This document shows positions 46,527 to 60,367 of a stretch of DNA of 64,000 nucleotides, piece by piece. Below the pieces are notes generated by a model. It was given only the letters and a program-made list of their open reading frames with translations. It made no database searches and had not been told where the DNA came from. Where the stretch lies: the NCBI RefSeq assembly GCF_051020975.1, contig NW_027478167.1:7502001-7566000 (forward strand), written 5' to 3'. The translations under genes and the position numbers were made by a program. Origin of the DNA: Osmia lignaria lignaria (Eukaryota; Arthropoda; Insecta; Hymenoptera; Megachilidae). Numbering within the stretch: the first letter of the stretch is position 1; the number at the start of each line of letters is the position of its first letter.

Positions 46527-48186
46527 GCCACGGTGTTTCTGTATCTCTATTATGTTGGTGCGGCTTCGGAACTTTTAAATATCTCGATATATCTCGAAAA
46601 CTACGCTTCTGATCAAAAAATATCATAGAACATAAATTGTAGGAAACATAATTCACTACAAAAAACGTCTCTTAACATTTTGCCATAGCTCGCTTCGTTT
46701 CCGAGATATTTGCAGATTCAGCTCAAAGGAACGGGCCTGACGGACATATTTCGAGATACTTCTTCTTCTTGTTGTTCTTCCTCTGCACAGCTAAGCTGGA
46801 AGTGGCATTTGCAGCTCGCAATAGTGCAGAGTTATCTCAAAGAAAGGGGCCACGGTGTTTCTGTATCTCTATTATGTTGGTGCGGCTTCGGAACTTTTAA
46901 ATATCTTGATATATCTCGAGAACTACGCATCTGATAAAAAAATATCATAGAACATAAAAAGTAGGAAACCTAATTTTCTACAAAAAAGGTCTCTTAACAT
47001 TTTGCCGTAGCCCGCTTCGTTTCCGAGATATTTGCAGATTTATCTCAAGGGAAGGGGCCTGACGGACATATTTCGAAATATGTCTTATTCTTGTTGTTCT
47101 TCTTCTGCACAGCTAAGCTGGAAGTGGCATTTGCAGCTCGCAATAGTGCAGAGTTATCTCAAAGAAAGGGGCCACGGTGTTTCTGTATCTCTATTATGTT
47201 GGTGCGGCTTCGGAACTTTTAAATATCTCGATATATCTCGAGAACTACGCATCTGATCAAAAAATATCATAGAACATAAAAAGTAGGAAACTTAATTCTC
47301 TACAAAAAAGGTCTCTTAACATTTTGCCATAGCTCGCTTCGTTTCCGAGATATTTGCAGATTTATCTCAAGGGAAGGGGCCTAACGGACATATTTCGAGA
47401 TATTTCTTCTTCTTGTTGTTCTTCTTCTGCACAGCTAAACTGGAAGTGGCATTTCCAGCTCGCAATAGTGCAGAGTCATCTCAAAGAAAGGGGCCACGGT
47501 GTTTCTGTATCTCTATTATGTTGGTGCGGCTTCGGAACTTTTAAATATCTCGATATATCTCGAAAACTACGCTTCTGATCAAAAAATATCATAGAACATA
47601 AATTGTAGGAAACATAATTCTCGACAAAAAAGGTCTCTTAACATTTTGCCATAGCTCGCTTCGTTTCCGAGATATTTGCAGATTTATCTCAAGGGAAGGG
47701 GCCTGACGGACATATTTCGAAATATTTCTTATTCTTGTTGTTCTTCTTCTGCACAGCTAAGCTGGAAGTGGCATTTGCAGCTCGCAATAGTGCAGAGTTA
47801 TCTCAAAGAGAGGGGCCACGGTGTTTCTGTATCTCTATTATGTTGGTGCGGCTTCGGAACTTTTAAATATCTTGATATATCTCGAGAACTACGCATCTGA
47901 TCAAAAAATATCATAGAACATAAAAAGTAGGAAACCTAATTTTCTACAAAAAAGGTCGCTTAACATTTTGCCGTAGCTCGCTTCGTTTCCGAGATATTTG
48001 CAGATTTATCTCAAGGGAAGGGTCCTGATGGACATATTTCGAGATATTTCTTCTTCTTGTTGTTCTTCTTCTGCACAGCTAAACTGGAAGTGGCATTTCC
48101 AGCTCGCAATCGTGCAGAGTTATCTCAAAGAAAGGGGCCACGGTGTTTCTGTATCTCTATTATGTTGGTGCGGCTTCGGAACTTTT
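46527..48186 (+). repeat. Five-monomer higher-order repeat, copy 2
   Basis: It matches 44917-46576 at an offset of 1610 bp, with one mismatch noticed (CTGATAAAAA at 46931-46940 versus CTGATCAAAA), which also destroys that unit's BclI site. It ends at the A/G difference at 46577/48187. Confidence 0.88.
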
Positions 48187-48651
48187 GAATATCTTGATAT
48201 ATCTCGAGAACTACGCCTCTGATCGAAAAATATCATAGAACATAAAAAGTAGGAAACATAATTCTCTACAAAAAAGGTCTCTTAACATTTTGCCATAGCT
48301 CGCTTCGTTTCCGAGATATTTGCAGATTTATCTCAAGGGAAGGGTCCTGACGGACATATTTCGAGATATTTCTTCTTCTTGTGGTTCTTCTTCTGCACAG
48401 CTAAACTGGAAGTGGCATTTCCTGCTCGCAATCGTGCAGAGTTATCTCAAAGAGAGGGGCCACGGTGTTTCTGTATCTCTATTATGTTGGTGCGGCTTCG
48501 GAACTTTTAAATATCTTGATATATCTCGAGAACTACGCCTCTGATCGAAAAATATCATAGAACATAAAAAGTAGGAAACTTAATTCTCTACAAAAAAGGT
48601 CTCTTAACATTTTGCCATAGCTCGCTTCGTTTCCGAGATATTTACAGATTT

Positions 48652-51436
48652 ATCTCAAGGGAAGGGGCCTGACGGACATATTTCGAGATATTTCTTCTTC
48701 TTGTTGTTCTTCTTCTGCACAGCTAAGCTGGAAGTGGCATTTGCAGCTCGCAATAGTGCAGAGTTATCGCAAAGAAAGGGGCCACGGTGTTTCTGTATCT
48801 CTATTATGTTGGTGCGGCTTCGGAACTTTTAAATATCTTGATATATCTCGAGAACTACGCATCTGATCAAAAAATATCATACAACATAAAAAGTAGGAAA
48901 CCTAATTTTCTACAAAAAAGGTCTCTTAACATTTTGCCGTAGCTCGCTTCGTTTCCGAGATATTTGCAGATTTATCTCAAGGGAAGGGGCCTGACGGACA
49001 TATTTCGAAATATTTCTTATTCTTGTTGTTCTTCTTCTGCACAGCTAAGCTGGAAGTGGCATTTGCAGCTCGCAATAGTGCAGAGTTATCTCAAAGAAAG
49101 GGGCCACGGTGTTTCTGTACCTCTATTATGTTGGTGCAGCTTCGGAGCTTTTAAATATCTTGATATATCTCGAGAACTACGCATCTGATCAAAAAATATC
49201 ATAGAAAATAAAAAGTAGGAAACTTAATTCTCTACAAAAAAGGTCTCTTAACATTTTGCCATAGCTCGCTTCGTTTCCGAGATATTTGCAGATTTATCTC
49301 AAGGGAAGGGGCCTGACGGACATATTTCGAGATATTTCTTCTTCTTGTTGTTCTTCTTCTGCACAGCTAAGCTGGAAGTGGCATTTGCAGCGCGCAATAG
49401 TGCAGAGTTATCTCAAAGAAAGGGGCCACGGTGTTTCTGTATCTCTATTATATTGGTGCGGCTTCGGAACTTTTAAATATCTTGATATAACTCGAAAACT
49501 ACGCTTCTGATCAAAAAATATCAAAGAACGTAAATTGTAGGAAACATAATTCTCTACAAAAAAGGTCTCTTAACATTTTGCCATAGCTCGCTTCGTTTCC
49601 GAGATATTTGCAGATTTATCTCAAGGGAAGGGGCCTGACGGACATATTTCGAAATATTTCTTATTCTTGTTGTTCTTCTTCTGCACAGCTAAGCTGGAAG
49701 TGGCATTTGCAGCTCGCAATAGTGCAGAGTTATCTCAAAGAGAGGGGCCACGGTGTTTCTGTATCTCTATTATGTTGGTGCGGCTTCGGAACTTTTAAAT
49801 ATCTTGATATATCTCGAGAACTACGCATCTGATCAAAAAATATCATAGAACATAAAAAGTAGGAAACTTAATTCTCTACAAAAAAGGTCTCTTAACATTT
49901 TGCCATAGCTCGCTTCGTTTCCGAGATATTTGCAGATTTGTCTCAAGGGAAGGGTCCTGATGGACATATTTCGAGATATTTCTTCTTCTTGTTGTTCTTC
50001 TTCTGCACAGCTAAACTGGAAGTGGCATTTCCAGCTCGCAATCGTGCAGTGTTATCTCAAAGAAAGGGGCCACGGTGTTTCTGTATCTCTATTATGTTGG
50101 TGCGGCTTCGGAACTTTTAAATATCTTGATATATCTCGAGAACTACGCATCTGATCAAAAAATATCATAGAACATAAAAAGTAGGAAACTTAATTCTCTA
50201 CAAAAAAGGTCTCTTAACATTTTGCCATAGCTCGCTTCGTTTCCGAGATATTTGCAGATTTGTCTCAAGGGAAGGGTCCTGATGGACATATTTCGAGATA
50301 TTTCTTCTTCTTGTTGTTCTTCTTCTGCACAGCTAAACTGGAAGTGGCATTTCCAGCTCGCAATCGTGCAGAGTTATCTCAAAGAAAGGGGCCACGGTGT
50401 TTCTGTATCTCTATTATGTTGGTGCGGCTTCGGAACTTTTAAATATCTTGATATATCTCGAGAACTACGCATCTGATCAAAAAATATCATAGAACATAAA
50501 AAGTAGGAAACTTAATTCTCTACAAAAAAGGTCTCTTAACATTTTGCCATAGCTCGCTTCGTTTCCGAGATATTTGCAGATTTATCTCAAGGGAAGGGGC
50601 CTGACGGACATATTTCGAGATATTTCTTCTTCTTGTTGTTCTTCTTCTGCACAGCTAAGCTGGAAGTGGCATTTGCGGCTCGTACTAGTGCAGAGTTATC
50701 TCAAAGAAAGGAGCCACGGTGTTTCTGTATCTCTATTATGTTGGTGCGGCTTCGGAACTTTTAAATATCTCGATATATCTCGAAAACTACGCTTCTGATC
50801 AAAAAATATCATAGAACATAAATTGTAGGAAACATAATTCACTACAAAAAACGTCTCTTAACATTTTGCCATAGCTCGCTTCGTTTCCGAGATATTTGCA
50901 GATTCAGCTCAAAGGAACGGGCCTGACGGACATATTTCGAGATACTTCTTCTTCTTGTTGTTCTTCCTCTGCACAGCTAAGCTGGAAGTGGCATTTGCAG
51001 CTCGCAATAGTGCAGAGTTATCTCAAAGAAAGGGGCAACGGTGTTTCTGTATCTCTATTATGTTGGTGCGGCTTCGGAACTTTTAAATATCTTGATATAT
51101 CTCGAGAACTACGCATCTGATCAAAAAATATCATAGAACATAAAAAGTAGGAAACCTAATTTTCTACAAAAAAGGTCTCTTAACATTTTGCCGTAGCCCG
51201 CTTCGTTTCCGAGATATTTGCAGATTTATCTCAAGGGAAGGGGCCTGACGGACATATTTCGAAATATGTCTTATTCTTGTTGTTCTTCTTCTGCACAGCT
51301 AAGCTGGAAGTGGCATTTGCAGCTCGCAATAGTGCAGAGTTATCTCAAAGAGAGGGGCCACGGTGTTTCTGTATCTCTATTATGTTGGTGCGGCTTCGGA
51401 ACTTTTAAATATCTCGATATATCTCGAGAACTACGC
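48652..51436 (+). repeat. Copy 2 of the 43178-45640 block, one monomer longer
   Basis: It has the same marker order, but the GATTTGTCTCAAGG unit occurs twice in tandem (49930 and 50252). Offset to copy 1 therefore shifts from 17 to 18 monomers. Local differences are GATATAACTC at 49486, GTGCAGTGTTATC at 50049 and GGGGCAACGG at 51036. Confidence 0.8.
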
Positions 51437-53927
51437 ATCTGATCAAAAAATGTCATAGAACGTAAAAAGTAGGAAACTTAATTCTCTACAAAAAAGGTCT
51501 CTTAACATTTTGCCATAGCTCTCTTCGTTTCCGAGATATTTGCAGATTTATCTCAAGGGAAGGGGCCTGACGGACATATTTCGAGATATTTCTTCTTCTT
51601 GTTGTTCTTCTTCTGCACAGCTAAGCTGGAAGTGGCATTTGCAGCTCGCAATAGTGCAGAGTTATCTCAAAGAAAGGGGCCACGGTGTTTCTGTATCTCT
51701 ATTATGTTGGTGCGGCTTCGGAACTTTTAAATATCTTGATATATCTCGAGAACTACGCATCTGATCAAAAAATATCATAGAACATCAAAAGTAGGAAAAT
51801 TAATTCTCTACAAAAAAGGTCTCTTAACATTTTGCCATAGCTCGCTTCGTTTCCGAGATATTTGCAGATGTATCTCAAGGGAAGGGGCCTAACGGACATA
51901 TTTCGAGATATTTCTTCTTCTTGTTGTTCTTCTTCTGCACAGCTAAACTGGAAGTGGCATTTCCAGCTCGCAATAGTGCAGAGTCATCTCAAAGAAAGGG
52001 GCCACGGTGTTTCTGTATCTCTATTATGTTGGTGCGGCTTCGGAACTTTTAAATATCTCGATATATCTCGAAAACTACGCTTCTGATCAAAAAATATCAT
52101 AGAACATAAATTGTAGGAAACATAATTCTCGACAAAAAAGGTCTCTTAACATTTTGCCATAGCTCGCTTCGTTTCCGAGATATTTGCAGATATATCTCAA
52201 GGGAAGGGGCCTGACGGACATATTTCGAGATATTTCTTCTTCTTGTTGTTCTTCTTCTGCACAGCTAAGCTGGAAGTGGCATTTACAGCTCGCAATAGTG
52301 CAGAGTTATCTCAAAGAAAGGGGCCACGGTGTTTCTGTATCTCTATTATGTTGGTGCGGCTTCGGAACTTTTAAATATCTTGATATATCTCGAGAACTAC
52401 GCATCTGATCAAAAAATATCATAGAACATGAAAAGTAGGAAACTTAATTCTCTACAAAAAAGGTCTCTTAACATTTTGCCATAGCTCTCTTCGTTTCCGA
52501 GATATTTGCAGATTTATCTCAAGGGAAGGGGCCTGACGGACATATTTCGAGATATTTCTTCTTCTTGTTGTTCTTCTTCTGCACAGCTAAGCTGAAAGTG
52601 GCAGTTGCAGCTCGCAATAGTGCAGAGTTATCTCAAAGAAAGGGGCCACGGTGTTTCTGTATCTCTATTATGTTGGTGCGGCTTCGGAACTTTTAAATAT
52701 CTTGATATATCTCGAGAACTACGCATCTGATCAAAAAATATCATAGAACATGAAAAGTAGGAAACTTAATTCTCTACAAAAAAGGTCTCTCAACATTTTG
52801 CCATAGCTCTCTTCGTTTCCGAGATATTTGCAGATTTATCTCAAGGGAAGGGGCCTGACGGACATATTTCGAGATATTTCTTCTTCTTGTTGTTCTTCTT
52901 CTGCACAGCTAAGCTGGAAGTGGCATTTGCAGCTCGCAATAGTGCAGAGTTATCTCAAAGAAAGGGGTCACGGTGTTTCTGTATCTCTCTTATGTTGGTG
53001 CGGCTTCGGAACTTTTAAATATCTTGATATATCTCGAGAACTACGCATCTGATCAAAAAATATCATAGAACATAAAAAGTAGGAAACTTAATTCTCTACA
53101 AAAAAGGTCTCTTAACATTTTGCCATAGCTCGCTTCGTTTCCGAGATATTTGCAGATATATCTCAAGGGAAGGGGCCTGACGGACATATTTCGAGATATT
53201 TCTTCTTCTTGTTGTTCTTCTTCTGCACAGCTAAGCTGGAAGTGGCATTTGCAGCTCGCAATAGTGCAGAGCTATCTCAAAGAAAGGGGCCACGGTGTTT
53301 CTGTATCTCTATTATGTTGGTGCGGCTTCGGAACTTTTAAATATCTTGATATATCTCGAGAACTACGCATCTGATCAAAAAATATCATAGAACATAAAAA
53401 GTAGGAAAATTAATTCTCTACAAAAAAGGTCTCTTAACATTTTGCCATAGCTCGCTTCGTTTCCGAGATATTTGCAGATTTATCTCAAGGGAAGGGGCCT
53501 AACGGACATATTTCGAGATATTTATTCTTCTTGTTGTTCTTCTTCTGCACAGCTAAACTGGAAGTGGCATTTCCAGCTCGCAATAGTGCAGAGTCATCTC
53601 AAAGAAAGGGGCCACGGTGTTTCTGTATCTCTATTATGTTGGTGCGGCTTCGGAACTTTTAAATATCTCGATATATCTCGAAAACTACGCTTCTGATCAA
53701 AAAATATCATAGAACATAAAAAGTAGGAAACTTAATTCTCTACAAAAAAGGTCTCTTAACATTTTGCCATAGCTCGCTTCGTTTCCGAGATATTTGCAGA
53801 TTTATCTCAAGGGAAGGGGCCTAACGGACATATTTCGAGATATTTCTTCTTCTTGTTGTTCTTCTTCTGCACAGCTAAACTGGAAGTGGCATTTCCAGCT
53901 CGCAATAGTGCCGAGTCATCTCAAAGA

Positions 53928-55278
53928 AAGGGGCCACGGTGTTTCTGTATCTCTATTATGTTGGTGCGGCTTCGGAACTTTTAAATATCTCGATATATCT
54001 CGAAAACTACGCTTCTGATCAAAAAATATCATAGAACATAAATTGTAGGAAACATAATTCTCGACAAAAAAGGTCTGTTAACATTTTGCCATAGCTCGCT
54101 TCGTTTCCGAGATATTTGCAGATATATCTCAAGGGAAGGGGCCTGACGGACATATTTCAAGATATTTCTTCTTCTTGTTGTTCTTCTTCTGCACAGCTAA
54201 GCTGGAAGTGGCATTTACAGCTCGCAATAGTGCAGAGTTATCTCAAAGAAAGGGGCCACAGTGTTTCTGTATCTCTATTATGTTGGTGCGGCTTCGGAAC
54301 TTTTAAATATCTTGATATATCTCGAGAACTACGCATCTGATCAAAAAATATCATAGAACATGAAAAGTAGGAAACTTAATTCTCTACAAAAAAGGTCTCT
54401 TAACATTTTGCCATAGCTCTCTTCGCTTCCGAGATATTTGCAGATTTATCTCAAGGGAAGGGGCCTGACGGACATATTTCGAGATATTTCTTCTTCTTGT
54501 TGTTCTTCTTCTGCACAGCTAAGCTGGAAGTGGCATTTGCAGCTCGCAATAGTGCAGAGTTATCTCAAAGAAAGGGGCCACGGTGTTTCTGTATCTCTAT
54601 TATGTTGGTGCGGCTTCGGAACTTTTAAATATCTTGATATATCTCGAGAACTACGCATCTGATCAAAAAATATCATAGAACATGAAAAGTAGGAAACTTA
54701 ATTCTCTACAAAAAAGGTCTCTTAACATTTTGCCATAGCTCTCTTCGTTTCCGAGATATTTGCAGATTTATCTCAAGGGAAGGGGCCTGACGGACATATT
54801 TCGAGATATTTCTTCTTCTTGTTGTTCTTCTTCTGCACAGCTAAGCTGGAAGTGGCATTTGCAGCTCGCAATAGTGCAGAGTTATCTCAAAGAAAGGGGC
54901 CACGGTGTTTCTGTATCTCTCTTATGTTGGTGCGGCTTCGGAACTTTTAAATATCTTGATATATCTCGAGAACTACGCATCTGATCAAAAAATATCATAG
55001 AACATAAAAAGTAGGAAACTTAATTCTCTACAAAAAAGGTCTCTTAACATTTTGCCATAGCTCGCTTCGTTTCCGAGATATTTGCAGATTTATCTCAAGG
55101 GAAGGGGCCTAACGGACATATTTCGAGATATTTCTTCTTCTTGTTGTTCTTCTTCTGCACAGCTAAACTGGAAGTGGCATTTCCAGCTCGCAATAGTGCA
55201 GAGTCATCTCAAAGAAAGGGGCCACGGTGTTTCTGTATCTCTATTATGTTGGTGCGGCTTCGGAACTTTTAAATATCT
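53928..55278 (+). repeat. Block duplicated 20 monomers away (60368-61718), copy 1
   Basis: Shared markers with the block 6440 bp downstream are GGTCTGTTAAC after TCTCGACAAAA, ATTTCAAGATATT, GGGCCACAGTG, CTCTTCGCTTCC, ATCTCTCTTATGTTGG and the CTAAACTGG unit. It ends where tail type diverges (CTCGAT here, CTTGAT at 61718). Confidence 0.82.
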
Positions 55279-56047
55279 CGATATATCTCGAAAACTACGC
55301 TTCTGATCAAAAAATATCATAGAACATAAATTGTAGGAAACATAATTCTCGACAAAAAAGGTCTCTTAACATTTTGCCATAGCTCGCTTCGTTTCCGAGA
55401 TATTTGCAGATATATCTCAAGGGAAGGGGCCTGACGGACATATTTCGAGATATTTCTTCTTCTTGTTGTTCTTCTTCTGCACAGCTATGCTGGAAGTGGC
55501 ATTTACAGCTCGCAATAGTGCAGAGTTATCTCAAAGAAAGGGACCACGGTGTTTCTGTATCTCTATTATGTTGGTGCGGCTTCGGAACTTTTAAATATCT
55601 TGATATATCTCGAGAACTACGCATCTGATCAAAAAATGTCATAGAACGTAAAAAGTAGGAAACTTAATTCTCTACAAAAAAGGTCTCTTAACATTTTGCC
55701 ATAGCTCTCTTCGCTTCCGAGATATTTCCAGATTTATCTCAAGGGAAGGGGCCTGACGGACATATTTCGAGATATTTCTTCTTCTTGTTGTTCTTCTTCT
55801 GCACAGCTAAGCTGGAAGTGGCATTTCCAGCTCGCAATAGTGCAGAGTTATTTCAAAGAAAGGGGCCACGGTGTTTCTGTATCTCTATTATGTTGGTGCG
55901 GCTTCGGAACTTTTAAATATCTTGATATATCTCGAGAACTGCGCATCTGATCAAAAAATATCATAGAACATAAAAAGTAGGAAACTTAATTCTCTACAAA
56001 AAAGGTCTCTTAACATTTTGCCATAGCTCGCTTCGTTTCCGAGATAT
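55082..56047 (+). repeat. Three-monomer module, first instance
   Basis: A unit with CTAAACTGG, GAGTCATC and a type-2 tail ending TCTCGACAAAA is followed by a GATATATCTC-headed unit with GGGACCACGG, then a unit with head TTTCCAGATTT. The trio recurs at 57014, 57980 and 62166, with single units inserted between some copies. Confidence 0.75.
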
Positions 56048-57013
56048 TTGCAGATTTATCTCAAGGGAAGGGGCCTGACGGACATATTTCGAGATATTTC
56101 TTCTTCTTGTTGTTCTTCTTCTGCACAGCTAAGCTGGAAGTGGCATTTGCGGCTCGCACTAGTGCAGAGTTAGCTCAAAGAAAGGGGCCACGGTGTTTCT
56201 GTATCTCTATTATGTTGGTGCGGCTTCGGAACTTTTAAATATCTTGATATATCTCGAGAACTACGCATCTGATCAAAAAATATCATAGAACATAAAAAGT
56301 AGGAAACCTAATTCTCTACAAAAAAGGTCTCTTAACATTTTGCCATAGCTCGCTTCGTTTCCGAGATATTTGCAGATTTATCTCAAGGGAAGGGGCCTGA
56401 CGGACATATTTCGAGATATTTCTTCTTCTTGTTGTTCTTCTTCTGCACAGCTAAGCTGGAAGTGGCATTTGCGGCTCGCACTAGTGCAGAGTTATCTCAA
56501 AGAAAGGGGCCACGGTGTTTCTGTATCTCTATTATGTTGGTGCGGCTTCGGAACTTTTAAATATCTTGATATATCTCGAGAACTACGCATCTGATCAAAA
56601 AATATCATAGAACATAAAAAGCAGGAAACTTAATTCTCTACAAAAAAGGTCTCTTAACATTTTGCCATAGCTCTCTTCGTTTCCGAGATATTTCCAGATT
56701 TATCTCAAGGGAAGGGGCCTGACGGACATATTTCGAGATATTTCTTCTTCTTGTTGTTCTTCTTCTGCACAGCTAAGCTGGAAGTGGCATTTGCAGCTCG
56801 CAATAGTGCAGAGTTATCTCAAAGAAAGGGGCCACGGTGTTTCTGTATCTCTATTATGTTGGTGCGGCTTCGGAACTTTTAAATATCTTGATATATCTCG
56901 AGAACTGCGCATCTGATCAAAAAATATCATAGAACATAAAAAGTAGGAAACTTAATTCTCTACAAAAAAGGTCTTTTAACATTTTGCCATAGCTCGCTTC
57001 GTTTCCGAGATAT

Positions 57014-58945
57014 TTGCAGATTTATCTCAAGGGAAGGGGCCTGACGGACATATTTCGAGATATTTCTTCTTCTTGTTGTTCTTCTTCTGCACAGCTAAAC
57101 TGGAAGTGGCATTTCCAGCTCGCAATAGTGCAGAGTCATCTCAAAGAAAGGGGCCACGGTGTTTCTGTATCTCTATTATGTTGGTGCGGCTTCGGAACTT
57201 TTAAATATCTCGATATATCTCGAAAACTACGCTTCTGATCAAAAAATATCATAGAACATAAATTGTAGGAAACATAATTCTCGACAAAAAAGGTCTCTTA
57301 ACATTTTGCCATAGCTCGCTTCGTTTCCGAGATATTTGCAGATATATCTCAAGGGAAGGGGCCTGACGGACATATTTCGAGATATTTCTTCTTCTTGTTG
57401 TTCTTCTTCTGCACAGCTATGCTGGAAGTGGCATTTACAGCTCGTAATAGTGCAGAGTTATCTCAAAGAAAGGGACCACGGTGTTTCTGTATCTCTATTA
57501 TGTTGGTGCGGCTTCGGAACTTTTAAATATCTTGATATATCTCGAGAACTACGCTTCTGATCAAAAAATATCATAGAACATAAATTGTAGGAAACATAAA
57601 TCTCTACAAAAAAGGTCTCTTAACATTTTGCCATAGCTCTCTTCGTTTCCGAGATATTTCCAGATTTATCTCAAGGGAAGGGGCCTGACGGACATATTTC
57701 GAGATATTTCTTCTTCTTGTTGTTCTTCTTCTGCACAGCTAAGCTGGAAGTGGCATTTGCAGCTCGCAATAGTGCAGAGTTATCTCAAAGAAAGGGGCCA
57801 CGGTGTTTCTGTATCTCTATTATGTTGGTGCGGCTTCGGAACTTTTAAATATCTTGATATATCTCGAGAACTGCGCATCTGATCAAAAAATATCATAGAA
57901 CATAAAAAGTAGGAAACTTAATTCTCTACAAAAAAGGTCTTTTAACATTTTGCCATAGCTCGCTTCGTTTCCGAGATATTTGCAGATTTATCTCAAGGGA
58001 AGGGGCCTAACGGACATATTTCGAGATATTTCTTCTTCTTGTTGTTCTTCTTCTGCACAGCTAAACTGGAAGCGGCATTTCCAGCTCGCAATAGTGCAGA
58101 GTCATCTCAAAGAAAGGGGCCACGGTGTTTCTGTATCTCTATTATGTTGGTGCGGCTTCGGAACTTTTAAATATCTCGATATATCTCGAAAACTACGCTT
58201 CTGATCAAAAAATATCATAGAACATAAATTGTAGGAAACATAATTCCCGACAAAAAAGGTCTCTTAACATTTTGCCATAGCTCGCTTCGTTTCCGAGATA
58301 TTTGCAGATATATCTCAAGGGAAGGGGCCTGACGGACATATTTCGAGATATTTCTTCTTCTTGTTGTTCTTCTTCTGCACAGCTAAGCTGAAAGTGGCAT
58401 TTACAGCTCGCAATAGTGCAGAGTTATCTCAACGAAAGGGACCACGGTGTTTCTGTATCTCTATTATGTTGGTGCGGCTTCGGAACTTTTAAATATCTTG
58501 ATATATCTCGAGAACTACGCATCTGATCAAAAAATGTCATAGAACGTAAAAAGTAGGAAACTTAATTCTCTACAAAAAAGGTCTCTTAACATTTTGCCAT
58601 AGCTCTCTTCGTTTCCGAGATATTTCCAGATTTATCTCAAGGGAAGGGGCCTGACGGACATATTTCGAGATATTTCTTCTTCTTGTTGTTCTTCTTCTGC
58701 ACAGCTAAGCTGGAAGTGGCATTTGCGGCTCGCACTAGTGCAGAGTTAGCTCAAAGAAAGGGGCCACGGTGTTTCTGTATCTCTATTATGTTGGTGCGGC
58801 TTCGGAACTTTTAAATATCTTGATATATCTCGAGAACTACGCATCTGATCAAAAAATATCATAGAACATAAAAAGTAGGAAACCTAATTCTCTACAAAAA
58901 GGGTCTCTTAACATTTTGCCATAGCTCGCTTCGTTTCCGAGATAT
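57014..58945 (+). repeat. Three-monomer module, two tandem instances (966-bp period)
   Basis: The trio 57014/57336/57658 is followed by 57980/58302/58624. The second instance has GAAGCGGCATTTCC at 58070 and CTCAACGAAAGGGACC at 58429, markers it shares with 62166-63131 and not with its immediate neighbour. Confidence 0.75.
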
Positions 58946-59511
58946 TTGCAGATTTATCTCAAGGGAAGGGGCCTGACGGACATATTTCGAGATATTTCTT
59001 CTTCTTGTTGTTCTTCTTCTGCACAGCTAAGCTGGAAGTGGCATTTGCGGCTCGCACTAGTGCAGAGTTATCTCAAAGAAAGGGGCCACGGTGTTTCTGT
59101 ATCTCTATTATGTTGGTGCGGCTTCGGAACTTTTAAATATCTTGATATATCTCGAGAACTACGCATCTGATCAAAAAATATCATAGAACATAAAAAGCAG
59201 GAAACTTAATTCTCTACAAAAAAGGTCTCTTAACATTTTGCCATAGCTCGCTTCGTTTCCGAGAGATTTGCAGATATATCTCAAGGGAAGGGGCCTGACG
59301 GACATATTTCGAGATATTTCTTCTTCTTGTTGTTCTTCTTCTGCACAGCTAAGCTGGAAGTGGCATTTGCGGCTCGCACTAGTGCAGAGTTAGCTCAAAG
59401 AAAGGGGCCACGGTGTTTCTGTATCTCTATTATGTTGGTGCGGCTTCGGAACTTTTAAATATCTTGATATATCTCGAGAACTACGCATCTGATCAAAAAA
59501 TATCATAGAAC

Positions 59512-59814
59512 ATGAAAAGTAGGAAACTTAATTCTCTACAAAAAAGGTCTCTTAACATTTTGCCATACCTCTCTTCGTTTCCGAGATATTTGCAGATTTA
59601 TCTCGAGGGAAGGGGTCTGACGGACATATTTCGAGATATTTCTTCTTCTTGTTGTTCTTCTTCTGCACAGCTAAGCTGGAAGTGGCATTTGCAGCGCGCA
59701 ATAGTGCAGAGTTATCTCAAAGAAAGGGGCCACGGTGTTTCTGTATCTCTATTATGTTGGTGCGGCTTCGGAACTTTTAAATATCTTGATATATCTCGAG
59801 AACTACGCATCTGA
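59512..59814 (+). other. 100-codon ATG open frame across a monomer junction (not a gene)
   Basis: An ATG in AGAACATGAAAAGTAGG reads through the junction because CCATACCTC replaces CCATAGCTC, removing the in-frame TAG that closes this frame upstream in other units. It then continues into the usual 74-codon frame. A sister copy lies at 61766-62068, seven monomers downstream. There is no promoter, no codon bias and no recognisable domain. It is treated as an accidental consequence of two satellite variants. Confidence 0.3.
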
Positions 59815-60367
59815 TCAAAAAATATCATAGAACATGAAAAGTAGGAAACTTAATTCTCTACAAAAAAGGTCTCTTAACATTTTGCCATAGCTCGCTTCGT
59901 TTCCGAGATATTTGCAGATTTATCTCAAGGGAAGGGGCCTGACGGACATATTTCGAGATATTTCTTCTTCTTGTTGTTCTTCTTCTGCAGAGCTAAGCTG
60001 GAAGTGGCATTTCCAGCTCGCAATAGTGCAGAGTCATCTCAAAGAAAGGGGCCACGGTGTTTCTGTATCTCTATTATGTTGGTGCGGCTTCGGAACTTTT
60101 AAATATCTCGATATATCTCGAAAACTACGCTTCTGATCAAAAAATATCATAGAACATAAATTGTAGGAAACATAATTCTCGACAAAAAAGGTCTCTTAAC
60201 ATTTTGCCATAGCTCGCTTCGTTTCCGAGATATTTGCAGATATATCTCAAGGGAAGGGGCCTGACGGACATATTTCGAGATATTTCTTCTTCTTGTTGTT
60301 CTTCTTCTGCACAGCTAAGCTGGAAGTGGCATTTGCAGCTCGCAATAGTGCAGAGCTATCTCAAAGA

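Larger units (their letters stand above)
35440..51539 (+). repeat. Domain IV: array with the CTAAACTGG / TTTCCAGCTCGC subfamily
   Basis: From 35521 onward many units read CTAAACTGG and TTTCCAGCTCGC, a combination not seen to the left. Other local markers are CGAAATATTTCTTATTC, AAGGGTCCTGATGG, CAATCGTGC, CCTGAGGGAC, TTTCCAGATATTTC, GTGCAGCTTCGGAGC and TTGCCGTAGC. Short higher-order repeats of 2, 4, 5 and 17/18 monomers overlap within it. Confidence 0.8.
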
